From Volutella citrinella (lineage: Eukaryota > Ascomycota > Sordariomycetes > Hypocreales > Nectriaceae): DNA of 64,000 bases. The notes under the pieces are model-generated. The model was not told the DNA's origin. It was given only the letters and a program-made list of their open reading frames with translations, and did no database searches. The stretch covers positions 1,240,001 to 1,304,000 of the forward strand of contig JAWZSP010000005.1 of the NCBI GenBank assembly GCA_034401135.1, in the 5' to 3' direction. Position numbers and translations under genes: made by a program. Below are positions 10,967 to 20,746 of the stretch, piece by piece. Numbering within the stretch: the stretch's first letter is position 1; each line of letters begins with the position of its first letter.

Positions 10967-11706
10967 ATGGCAGCAAAAACAGCGACTCGCGGGCCGCTTT
11001 ACTTTTGGCGTGAGACGGAAGCGGTGACAGGCTATCTTTCCCAATGGTACAATTGCCCATTCAAGGATGACCAGGACCCTAGCAAGACATATAAAACGGC
11101 AGAGCAGTATGTCCCCCATGTCCTAGAGGCGTGAGTGCGCATCTAATAGACTTGTGATGCAGTTACATGATGCACCATAAGGCACTGCTCTTCAATGACC
11201 CAGACACGGCGCTCGAGATTCTCCGCGCAGGCCACCCACGGCAGGTCAAGTCTCTTGGGCGAAAAGTGAAAAACTTTGATGAGGAGGTGTGGGAAAAGAG
11301 CCGCTGTGAGATCGTACGCCGTGGCAACCTGCTCAAGTTCACGCAGGCAGTCTCAGAGGGGAAGGGCCAGCAACGCAGTGTCGCTCAAAACTCTAGGTCA
11401 AGATCTAGAGGAGGAAGCAAGGCTGCTTTGCAGCCCGAGCCCGCCTCGACGGAGCTGCTGATTGACCGGCTACTCGCTACTGGAGACCGAGAAATCGTTG
11501 AAGCGAGTCCGTATGATGCCATTTGGGGCATCGGCTTCAAGGCCGCTGATGCGGAAGTGGCAAGGGAGAGCTGGGGTCTTAACCTGCTTGGAAAGGAATT
11601 GATGGAAGTACGCAGGATTCTGCGGGAGCGAAGGGAGCGATCGAACGCGGAGAGTGAGGCAAACGTCGGGGACAAGAAAGAGCCTAAAAGTTCGGCTCAA
11701 GACTAG
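10967..11706 (+). CDS. NADAR (YbiA/DUF1768) domain protein
   Basis: Exons 10967-11106 and 11163-11706 give 227 aa. Splicing with the GTATGT donor restores the family motif TAEHYMMHHKALLF across the junction. The rest of the signature is visible: PLYFWRETEAVTGYLSQWY near the start, LGRKVKNFDEEVWEKSR, GNLLKF, LLATGDREIVEASPYDAIWGIG, and a C-terminal helix ELMEVRRILRERRER. NADAR proteins act on ADP-ribose-type nucleosides; bacterial YbiA affects a riboflavin-pathway intermediate, and some members remove ADP-ribose from guanine. The fungal substrate is unknown to me. Odd here: between GNLLKF and LLATGDR there are about 45 residues rich in Ser, Arg, Gln and Gly, where the family usually has about ten. 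No good splice pair removes it, so it looks like a real low-complexity insert. Confidence 0.88.
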
Positions 11707-12224
11707 AGAACTCGTGTTTCGGCGGCCAAGGTGCTGTCCGTGTCGTTTCCGGCGTTATACCCAAGACTGTGGGCAAGATTGTCAAGCTTCTGTATGCAGA
11801 TAATGATCACAATAGCCTCTGAATGAATGACAAGCCGTCAAGGCTCCAGTGATGTCAATGATTGGCCCGTGAAAGGGTATATATTGGTTACATTCGACTG
11901 TGCAAGTCGTCGTCGTTCGCCATCGCCCGCCCCCAGCAAAATCGTACAAATAGTTGCCTCGCCACCAGAGGCAAAAAGAGCGGCGTGTGAGTCGGCCACC
12001 CTGGCCAAGGATATCTTCCCGACTTGTTCCTTGGTCATCCCTTGTCCTCGTTGCTATGCCAAGTGTCATGGTATCTTCCACATGATTCCACATACTATAC
12101 AGATATTAACACATAGCGGCTGGCCTCGCTCATGACCAGTGCGCTCCTCCACTTTCTATCCAAATTTTTGATATGTAAATAATTAAAAATAAGCCATTGC
12201 GCCGGCCCAGTGCTGCTGTCCACC
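11707..12224. other. Convergent intergenic region
   Basis: 3' ends of the NADAR gene (+) and TIM44 (-). Short overlapping open frames at 11782-12135 on both strands have no recognisable product. Confidence 0.45.
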
Positions 12225-13900
12225 TTAGTACCAGTCGCGGCCACTCTTCTGCATCTCAATGAGACGCCATCCTCGTGTCTCGGGGTTGTTCACATCTTCC
12301 GGCACGCGCGTGATGCCGATTGCGTACGTGACCAGCTGCACTTTGTCTTCCATGCCGGCCGCAAGCTTGTTCGTCTTGGCGTTGCGGTAGACGTGGACCT
12401 CCTGGGTTCGGCAGGTGATGATGAAGACGGGCACCTCACCAGGGTCGAGCATGCGGGCCTTGAGAATGTCGACGTTGCGAATATCGAGGATTCGGCCGTC
12501 AGACTTCATGCCGGCCTGCAGGTACTGCTTGGTCAGAGCCTCGTAGACGGAATACTGTGCCGCTGACAGCCACAGCTTAAGGGTTTGTGTTTCGCCCTTG
12601 ACGTAGGCGTCGAGAACTTCGGGGAGAATGTACTCGCGAAGCTCCTGGAGGAAGGGCTCGACTTGGAAGGCGGGGTCCATGGCTCGGAACTTCTTGATGA
12701 CCATGGCATACTCGTTCTCGGCGAAGAAGCCGGCCACACGGTCCGTGATGCTTCGCGCGGTGGATACGAGAGGGTTTTCCGACTCCTCGTACTTGCCCTT
12801 CATGCTGAAGAGACCCTGGACGAAGGTGTTGGTGTCGCGGAAGTCTCTCCAGGCCTCCTTCCAGGCGGCATCCTTGTGCAGGGTCACGTTTGTGCCGGCA
12901 CTGCTGGGATTAGAAACCATCTTCTAACAAAAGACGCCTTGGGTGAAACTTACTTGGGGTCCTCCTGCATGACCTCCGAGTCGCCACGGCTCTTCGCCAT
13001 GGCCTCTCGTCGCTTCTTGCGCTCCTCCTTCTCAACCCAACCGCCGTATCGTGATGAGCTTCCGTCGTCGATGACATCCTTGACATTCTTGTAGGCCTCG
13101 GTCTCACGGATCGGCTGGGTGGCCTTGTCCAGGGCATCTCCAGTCACGTTGGCGGCCTTTCGCACGCCCTTCATAACGGGTGTCTCCCAGGTCCAAGACG
13201 CACCCTTGCCGATGGCGCCAGCGGTGGTCTTGACGGCTCCCGAAACGGTGTCGGAGACGGCGCCGGTTGACTTCTCATAGGCTTCCCGGGCGCGTCGGAC
13301 TGACTCGCTCTCGGTGAACTGATGGGCAGCGGCACCAATCTGCTTGGTAGACTCGTTCCATTCCTGGGACTTTTGGAATTCAGTGTTCATGGTGTCCATG
13401 AAAACCTGCCATGGGGACTTGTCGCCGTGGGGGGGAGGGGGAGGAAGGTCTTCCTTCTTCTCCTTGCCGTCCTTGCCATCCTTCTCATTCTCCTTCTGAC
13501 CCTCTTCGCTGTTCTCATTGTTCTCGGCCTTGTCGTCCTTTTGAGTCTTGGGCTCGGCCTCGGATTCCTTTTGGCCCTTGGCCTCGCTCGCGGCGGCAGA
13601 GGGAGCTGGCTCATCGGCCTTGGGCTTTTCTTGGGACAACCGGCTCGAAACGTGGAATGGGCGAGACTGAGAGGTTTGGACGGCGCCGAGGCGAAGCTCA
13701 GACGGCAGGAAGGGCGACCTCAGGGGGGAAAGCACATTGCCCGAGGGAATTGGGCTCTGTGAGCAAAGGCCATTGCGACCAGAGTTCTGGGAGAGCTGCG
13801 AGGCCAGGCGGCGATATGCTGGGGTCGCCGAGGTGAATTGAGCGGCCGCCCGGGAGAGGGCATGCTCGGAATGCACCGCCTTTCGTGTGAGGGAGTTCAT
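12225..13900 (-). CDS. tim44: Mitochondrial import motor subunit TIM44
   Basis: Exon 1 is 12954-13900 and exon 2 is 12225-12903 (or 12900), complement, giving 541 or 540 aa. The start MNSLTRKAVHSEHALSRAA is Arg/Ser rich like a mitochondrial presequence; an in-frame ATG-extended frame reaching 14098 is less likely because it would run into the shared promoter. A long Glu/Lys/Asn-rich charged region and a Pro-rich run (PPPPPHGDKSPW) precede the conserved N-domain. Exon 2 carries the Tim44-like C-terminal domain (FFAENEYAMVIKKF, DPAFQVEPFLQEL, ILDIRNVDI, RTQEVHVYRN, TRGWRLIEMQKSGRDWY). TIM44 tethers mtHsp70 to the TIM23 channel on the matrix side. The intron ends CAGCAG, and both AGs keep frame, adding or omitting one Ser. 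It is divergent from uS11m, another mitochondrial gene. Confidence 0.94.
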
Positions 13901-14169
13901 GGTGACAGACGAGACAAGAAGGAACCCTCCGCAGTACGCGGTTGAGCGTGAAAAGGCGAAAGAGGGGGGTTTACAGGATCGTGGAAGATCGTGGAATACG
14001 CGGCAGGAAATTTCGGTTTGCGATCTCGGTTTCGGGCGGAAAGGAAGGCGGCGAGGCGGTAAAGCCTCGGCAGAATTTGTGGCGCCGTAGCTCACCACCG
14101 ACGGGTAAAATTTAGCGGACCACTCTCAATCGGAGCATCTCGAAATCGAAACTGGGCAATGCAGACAAG
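13901..14169. promoter_or_regulatory. Short shared promoter between TIM44 and uS11m
   Basis: Only 269 bases separate the two start codons, which face away from each other, so both leaders and promoters must fit here. The segment holds a tandem pair GATCGTGGAA GATCGTGGA near 13979-13997 and related GATC-containing repeats (TTCGGTTTGCGATCTCGGTTTCG). Whether a factor binds these is unknown. Confidence 0.55.
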
Positions 14170-14907
14170 ATGAGCCGGTCATTGACGAGTCGCCTTGCGG
14201 CCCAGTCGCTCCTCCGCACCCCACGGGCATCCTCCATTGCCTGTCCCTTCCAGGCCGCACGCCACCTGTCTCAATCGAGCGCACGACAAGATGACGGCCT
14301 GCCGCCCAATGCACCATCACACGCCCCTCGAAAGAGGATCCTGGCTCGACCTAACGCGACCTCGCTCCTCGAGAATATTTACGGATCGTCGCGGGCGGCA
14401 GCAGAACAGCCTAACCAGGGCAATGCCATGGCCAGCCTCTCCCAGAGCCTCGTCTTCAAGACGCTGAACAAGTCGTCGAACCTCAACATGGGCGACTTGT
14501 CCGGCACAAAGGCCGTCGAGGCCAAGGAGGACGACATTGAGCCCTTCCACTTCCATATCATGTCGTCAAAGCACAACACCCACATTACCTGCACGAAACC
14601 CAACCGCGAGCCCATCATCTCGCTGTCCTGCGGCAACATCGGCTTCCGCAAGTCGCGCCGCGGCACCTTCGACTCGGCCTACTCTCTCACCAAGTACGTC
14701 CTCGAGCGATTGATCCACACGGGATGGCCCATGAAGATCTCCCGGCTCGAAGTGGTGCTCCGAGGCTTCGGACAGGGCCGAGAAGCTGCCCTAAAGGTGC
14801 TCATGAGCCCCGAGGGCAAGGTGCTGCGAGACAAGATCGTCCGCGTGGCCGATTCGACGAGGATCAAGTTTGGAGGAACAAGGAGCGAAAAGCGCAGACG
14901 ACTATAG
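14170..14907 (+). CDS. Mitochondrial small-subunit ribosomal protein uS11m
   Basis: Intronless, 245 aa. The N-terminal ~80 residues are Arg/Ser/Ala rich (MSRSLTSRLAAQSLLRTPRA) and act as presequence and mitochondrial extension. The C-terminal ~120 residues are an S11 domain: HIMSSKHNTHITCTKPN, SCGNIGFRKSRRGTFDSAY, GREAALKVLMSPEG, and an Arg-rich end (FGGTRSEKRRRL). uS11 sits on the platform of the small subunit near the 3' end of the rRNA; the yeast counterpart is Mrps18. Shares its promoter with TIM44. Confidence 0.93.
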   Translation: MSRSLTSRLAAQSLLRTPRASSIACPFQAARHLSQSSARQDDGLPPNAPSHAPRKRILARPNATSLLENIYGSSRAAAEQPNQGNAMASLSQSLVFKTLNKSSNLNMGDLSGTKAVEAKEDDIEPFHFHIMSSKHNTHITCTKPNREPIISLSCGNIGFRKSRRGTFDSAYSLTKYVLERLIHTGWPMKISRLEVVLRGFGQGREAALKVLMSPEGKVLRDKIVRVADSTRIKFGGTRSEKRRRL

Positions 14908-15199
14908 GCTGGGGCTGGGTTATGCCCTTCTGTGGTCCGAGTCCCGGCCCAATTGTACCATACTTTGTATGACTTGTACCATTATCATGTTGATAGAAAT
15001 CTGAAAAAACTACCGATACTTGCCCGTTATCGGGGTCCAACGAAAGACTGCATGTACTCTTAAAACAAGTGGTATCGCTAACCCCATCTACACACGAGAA
15101 GCGCTACTGTGGACATGAAGGAGACCCAACGGAACCATGACGCCAATGCGAGTGACCCAAGATATACACACAAGGAGAGTGTCAGGGTAGCGACCGAGA

Positions 15200-16009
15200 C
15201 TATCGCCTGGGAGCGCGCTCCGAGGCAGGGAGCGATCGGCCAGATGTGTCTCGCACGGCCTGCTTTCCCTTGCCACTACCCCCCATCCTCCTTTCCTCCT
15301 CGCTATCCCACTCCTCGCCGTCGCTGTCATTGTTATCTGTCAGAAGGTGCGGCGCCGGGTTTCCGAGCATTCGCGAGTGCTCGTTGGTGTTATCAAACTC
15401 GTCGAGAAGCTCGCCGTCGGCGTTATCATACTCGGGCGGCTCAATCCAGTCGCGGGGGACCACGCACGGCAGCGCGACACCGATACTGGCGGCCCGGTTC
15501 AGCCAGGCTGGCCCAGGCTGGCCTGTGAGCTGCTTGCAGAGATACGAGGTGAAGTGGTTGCAGTTCTTGGTCAAGAGGTTATAGGATGTGCCCAGGAACT
15601 CGTCGGATACGGTTTTCAGAGTCGCCTCAATCTCCTCTTCGGAAGCAAGAGTGAAGCCGTGAAGTATCTCGCATCGGAAGGTGCCTCCGGGAGGCTCGGT
15701 CTTGGGCTTGGTCCAGTAGACGCCGGTTACGTTCCGCTTCTCATGGCCGCCGTAAGCATATTCCCGGCCGTTGATGACGACGCCCGAGTGTAGTAATGAG
15801 GCGCCTACTGTCCACAGAACAGAGGAGAGTCGCCCCGGCTACCAATGGCATGGCGATTAGTATCGTTGGGCGTTGCAGTTGCAGCGGGCGGAAGCGAAGA
15901 ATGGGCTCACCGGAAGCAGGTCATATACGTGGATTAATATCTCTGTCTTCTGCAGCGACAGCGTCGTCCGGTGGCGGCTGATGGAGCTGCTTTTACTTTT
16001 CCGTGGCAT
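15200..16009 (-). CDS. PPPDE-family (DeSI-like) isopeptidase
   Basis: Exons 15911-16009 and 15200-15838 (complement) give 245 aa. The phase-0 intron (ACTAAT branch site) joins DLLP to PGRLSSVLW, rebuilding the family N-terminal block. PPPDE proteins are papain-like cysteine peptidases that cleave SUMO or ubiquitin conjugates. The expected catalytic pair is visible: His in SLLHSGVVINGREYAYGGH and Cys in LLTKNCNHFTSYLCKQLTG. The C-terminal ~80 residues after the domain are acidic and Ser/Asp rich (NNDSDGEEWDSEEERR) and probably disordered. The N-terminal ~20 residues are basic (MPRKSKSSSISRHR). The gene converges on uS11m with 292 bases between stops. Confidence 0.9.
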
Positions 16010-16906
16010 CGTGAGGTATAGGACAGAATGTGAGGGGAATGCGATGCGACGGGGTCTGATGCGACCTCAATGTCTCGGCAGCAGTTGAAGCGACGAACGT
16101 CGTTTCGAGAGAGCGGGGCGTGGTGTATGGGGAAGCTCTTGCACAAGCTGCGCGTCCACGACGGATCAGGAAAGGACGGAGCCGGGCGCTGGCAAGGAAG
16201 AAGACGTCGCTAGCCAATCAAGGTTGGGATCATGGCGAAGCGGCCGGGTCAAAGAAAGAAAGAGATGGACGTATCGTTTGCGGAGTGAGCGCCATGAATC
16301 AGAGGAAGCCTGTTGATTCCAACGCTCGCGGTACTGACGTTGCAAAGAAAGGTGCAAATGTACACCATGCATGCCGGTGGCGGACAAGCTGTCAGCATCT
16401 GCAAGTCAAAAGTCACTTTTTTCCACAAGCCAAAAGCTGAATTTGGACACACATGACGACACAGGAAGGTCCACAGTGCTACTCCATCAGGGACGTACCC
16501 AAGTACCACCATGTGTGTCCCACGCTGGTCGGATTAATTGCTTCCGATAGGTCCCCACTTCCAACCTCGCAATGCAATAACCAAGGTGGGGGAAGCAATT
16601 TTTTGTCGTTTCTCATCTCGTTCCTCCTCCAAGCTTGTGGCACACGATAAAAACTCTCCCCCCTTCCCTCCTCCCCTTCCTCTCTTTCTCCCCTCGACGA
16701 CGCGCTTGAAAGACGCCGCTCCGGCTCGCTGAGGTTGGCAACAGCCAACCGCCTTCACCACGAAGCCTCTCACGCTCTCATCTTCTTTCGCTTCTCTCCC
16801 CCTCTTCACCCCCCGCGCAGCAAGCTCTGCCGCCCTTGGACGCGTTCCAACCCCGTGCCTTGCCGTCTTCGTATTTCGTCGCGGCTACGCCAAATCCAGA
16901 AACAAG
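16010..16906. other. Divergent intergenic region (PPPDE gene and OLA1 promoters)
   Basis: Start codons at 16009 (-) and 16907 (+) face away. From 16630 to 16905 the plus strand is strongly C/T rich, as in leaders of highly expressed fungal genes. Open frames here overlap on both strands and are not supported. Confidence 0.5.
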
Positions 16907-18448
16907 ATGCCTCCCAAGAAGCAGGTTGTCGAGGAGAAGATCCCGCTGGGCCGGCCCGGCAACAACTTGAAGAGTGGTATTGTGGGTGACTACACCTCCC
17001 AGCTGGCCTTGGGACCCCATGCCGCCAGCCTCTGGACTTCAATGCGCTAATACCTGGCCAGGTTGGTCTTGCCAACGTGGGTAAATCCACTCTGTTCCAG
17101 GCCATCACCAAATGCGACCTTGGTAACCCAGCTGTATGAAGCCCCCTCGTCGCCCGCCGCCCTAGTTTCGGGGTGCTGACAGCATCAAGAATTTCCCCTA
17201 TGCCACCATCGACCCCGAGGAAGCGCGTGTCATTGTCCCCGATGACCGATTCGACTGGCTTGTTGAGAAGTACAAGCCTAAGTCGGTCGTTCCGGCTAAC
17301 CTGACTGTCTATGACATTGCTGGTTTGACCCGTGGTTCTTCCACCGGTGCTGGTCTTGGAAACGCCTTCTTGTCGCACATCCGTGCTGTCGATGCCATCT
17401 TCCAGGTTGTGCGATGCTTCGATGATGCTGAGATTATCCACATTGAGGGTGATGTTAACCCTACCCGTGATCTCGACATCCTCAGCGAGGAGTTGAGGCT
17501 CAAGGACATTGAGTTTGTCGAGAAGGCCCTAGAGAACCAGAAGAAGAAGACCCGCATGGGTGGTCAGAGTCTGGAGCTCAAGAAGGCCCGTCAAGAGCAG
17601 GAGACGATCGAGAAGATCCTCGCCCACCTCAACGACGGCAAGGACATCCGCAAGGGCACTTGGGGACCCAAGGAGGTAGGCTTCCCCGTTTTCTTCAGTC
17701 TTTCTCTCCAGCTCGCACTGCTTTACATGATGACAAAAGGCCTTTGGCCTGAATCTATAACCCAGCTCGTCGAATGCCTCACCTAATTAACGCTTGAGGC
17801 ATCATGAGATAAACTTTAGTCTGACAGCAGCACTTGCACCTCTTTTTATTCATGAACGTTTAAGCAAAGAACCTGAGCTGATCATGAATATTATAGGTTG
17901 AGGTCATCAACCCTCTGTTCCTCCTGACAGCTAAGCCTGTCGTGTACCTCGTCAACTTGTCCGAGAAGGACTTCATCCGCAAGAAGAACAAGCATCTTCC
18001 TAAGATTGCGGAGTGGATCAATGAGCACGCCAAGGGCGACCCCATCATTCCCTTGTCCGTGTCATACGAGGAGCGACTCACCCGCTTCGAAACCGAGGCC
18101 GAATCCAAGGAGGAGCAGAAGAATGTTGGTGCGGACTCAGCCCTGCCCAAGATCATTACCCAGATGCGCAAGTCGCTGCAGCTGGGCAGCTTCTTCACTG
18201 TTGGACCTGATGAGGTGCGACAGTGGTCCATCCGAACCGGCACAAAGGCTCCCCAGGCTGCCGGTGTCATTCACGGTGATTTCGAGAAGACCTTTATTCA
18301 GGCTCTCGTTTTCAACTACAACACCCTCAAGGAGCTTGGTGACGAGTCCGAGGTCAAGTCCAAGGGCAAGATCATGACCAAGGGCAAGGATTATATCGTA
18401 GAGGATGGTGATATCGTCCACTTCAAGGCCGGTGCCGCCAAGGGCTAA
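16907..18448 (+). CDS. ola1: Obg-like ATPase OLA1
   Basis: Exons 16907-16981, 17062-17133, 17190-17675 and 17897-18448 give 394 aa, the usual length. Motifs: G1 GLANVGKST just after intron 1; NFPYATIDPEEARV after intron 2; DIAGLTRGSSTGAGLGNAF (G3/switch II); YLVNLSEKDF (the NxxE-type G4 that gives ATP preference); and a C-terminal TGS domain ending IVEDGDIVHFKAGAAKG. OLA1/YchF proteins are ribosome-associated ATPases involved in translation and stress responses. Codon use is strongly biased (AAG, GGT, GTC), consistent with high expression. Introns 1 and 2 bracket the P-loop exon; intron 3 is long (221 nt) compared with the others, and reading into it would end the protein at 17786. Confidence 0.96.
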
Positions 18449-18933
18449 ATATGGGGTTGCCTCGCGCTCAAATCTCAAATAATAGAAAAACGGTTATAAT
18501 TCGACGAACTCATGAGCAATGGTCCAAGCACTTTATTATTCTCCCACTTTGTGTATTTGTGACATGCAATCTGCCTCGATTATTACTAGTAGTAATCACT
18601 TCTGTATCAACATGAAGTTGCAACTTCCCAAGCAATCCTGCGCCACACAAGCTGGTCTTGTGACATTGAGTCAATGTATAGACTCAAGAAGCAGAGCACT
18701 GATAAGGATGGGTTTAGAATGCGGTGCCAACTTTCTTGCACGCCACGTTCTGGGATCTCTGAGGTGTTTTGCATAATTTTTTTCTGCTTTTCTCGCTTCT
18801 ATTTACTTGATATCATTGCATTACATACAAGCAGAATTAATTTTCATCGTAGTCATGTCGTCATAACGGAAACACATGCTACGTATCCATTGCCCATCGT
18901 ATATCCCATATCCAAGAACGCCTCTGCACCAAC
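18449..18933. other. Convergent intergenic region
   Basis: 3' ends of OLA1 (+) and the unknown gene (-). AT rich around 18780-18850. No supported gene. Confidence 0.45.
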
Positions 18934-20746
18934 TCAAATTCCACCATATCGAACGCCTCGCTTTCCGAGCTCCTTGCGGCCGATGGCATCCTCAGGCCAG
19001 ACCCACCCGCGGCTTCGCTTGGCCTCGCGCTTCTCAGCCAGCTGAGGCTGGGGAATCCAGCTATCGCGCGGCTGGGCCTTGCGGCGGGTGCCCTCGGCCG
19101 GTGCGCCAATGTCGGATCGCCAATGGGCGTGGCCGGCGGGGGTGTCGTCGCCAGCAAGCCGGCAGAGACCCCAGAGGGCGAGGCAGGCAGTCAGGGGAGA
19201 CTCTCCGTTCTCGGTCGAGGAGATGCCGTCGGGGCCGGCAGCGGCGAGCTGGACGGAGGTGACCTCAAGGTTGCCGAAGAAAGGCGTGGCCTCGGTGCCG
19301 TTGCGGACAATGACGAGCTCGATCTCGGTGATGATGAAGCCATAGCGGCAGCCGTGCTCCCGCATGGCGTGGTGGATGGCGGCCAGACCGCGCAGGTACT
19401 CGACGCGCTTGATGTTGCCCTCGACTCGCATTCCAGTGTTGAAGCGGTCGAAGCTGCGGACGAGACCAACCACGCGGGCGGAGGGCTTGCCGCCAAACAT
19501 GGCAGCGGCAGTCGTGGACTCGCCGGCCGCGTTGGCAATAAAGAGCAGGTCATTCATTCCAGAGGTCTTGGGGGCCACAGAGAGCTGCAGGGGCTGGGTG
19601 GACGACATGGCCAGAGCAGAGTTGATCTTGGGGAGATAGAAGGAGGAGTATATGCTGTGGAGCTCGGCCTCGGTGTCTGGGTGACGCGAGGACAGGGCAG
19701 GCTGGTTGAGGAGCGAGGCCGGGATGGGCGTGGTCAGCAGGGCCGCGGCACCGGGAAGGCCAAGGATGGTAGTGGCGTTGAAGGACGACCACGAACGGAC
19801 GCTGCGGATGTCCCACCAGAAGTGCTTGGTATTGGGGTCGCGGTGGTGGAAGGAGATGGTCCGGACAAGGGAAGCAGCAGGGTTGGGAGCCGTCAAGAAG
19901 TTGATGAGGGTGGTCTGAGGAGCGGGCTCGGGAGTGGTGGCCAGGCTCAGGGGCGAAGGAGCACGCGAGTTGTAGCCGCAGGCTTGGTAGCTAAAGTCGG
20001 GTTGCTGCTGGGCCTGGACGCCGACGGGCATGTAGGTGGGCATCTGGCGGTAGGTCGGGTAGCCATACTTCTCAATGGTGGTGGTGTCGAGACTGCAAGT
20101 GGAGGCCCGGCGAGAGTGAGAGTTGAGCGAGATGTCCTGGGCGAAGCTGGCTGGAGAGGCCAGGAGCGAGTTGGACAGGTCATCGGACTGGGCAGAGAAG
20201 GACATGTTGGGTGCCGGGGACTCGTAGGAGAGGCCGTGGACATCCGGGCTGGTGAAGCTGCGGACGTGGCGAGACAGATGCGGGGCGGGAGGAGTGGCCA
20301 TGCGGAACTGGGCCGGCCCAGCAGGAGTGGCATCGATGTTCTGGTCCTGGGAACGGATCTTGGGCAGCAGAAGGGGGCCATGCTGGCGGACGGGGGGAGA
20401 GGCGCGGGGAGGCGTCGTTAGACGGGAGCAGAGAGAGTCGGCGGTAGAGTCGGCGGCTGAGGCAACAGAGTAGACAGAAGCCTTGGAGGAAGAGCGGGAG
20501 TGTCCCGAGACAGTGTGGTTGCCGAGATGGCTGGCGTAGGCCATGGAGAGGAATGAGGGGTCAAAGGGGATTGAGGGCATAGCGGGAGGGGGGCTGGGCC
20601 GCTCAATGGAGGCGGAGGGGAAGTTGAAGTCGAAAGGCATGTTGACTGCCAGACTGGAAGGGTGTTAGCCGCATGACTGTCCAAGGATGCATGAAGCGCA
20701 TGTTGGTGGTGTAAGTGAAGGACGGAGACAAGACTCACGTAGACAT
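18934..20746 (-). CDS. Conserved-looking fungal protein of unknown function
   Basis: The main exon reads complement 18934-20653. An ATG at 20640 gives 568 aa. A better-supported model adds an 8-nt first exon (20739-20746, ATG TCT AC) and an intron with a GTGAGT donor and a GGCTAAC branch site, giving MSTLAVNMPFDFN and 575 aa in frame. Residues 1-230 are Ser/Pro rich and probably disordered, with Ser-Arg clusters (HSRSSSKAS, NSHSRRAST) that look like kinase sites. The C-terminal ~300 residues are globular: FWWDIRSVRSWSSF, MNDLLFIANAAGEST, VVGLVRSFDRFNTGMR, GCRYGFIITEIELVIVRNG, PLTACLALWGLCRLAG, then a basic tail with RSRGWVWPEDAIGRKELGKRG. I do not recognise the fold. A regulatory role is only a guess from the Ser-rich half and the long upstream region. 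Confidence 0.8.

Noticed and set aside
19123..20421. A 432-codon open frame antisense to the unknown gene
   Set aside because: It lies wholly inside the opposite strand of a better frame, is Gly/Val/Arg/Glu rich, and is the usual shadow of GC-rich third codon positions.
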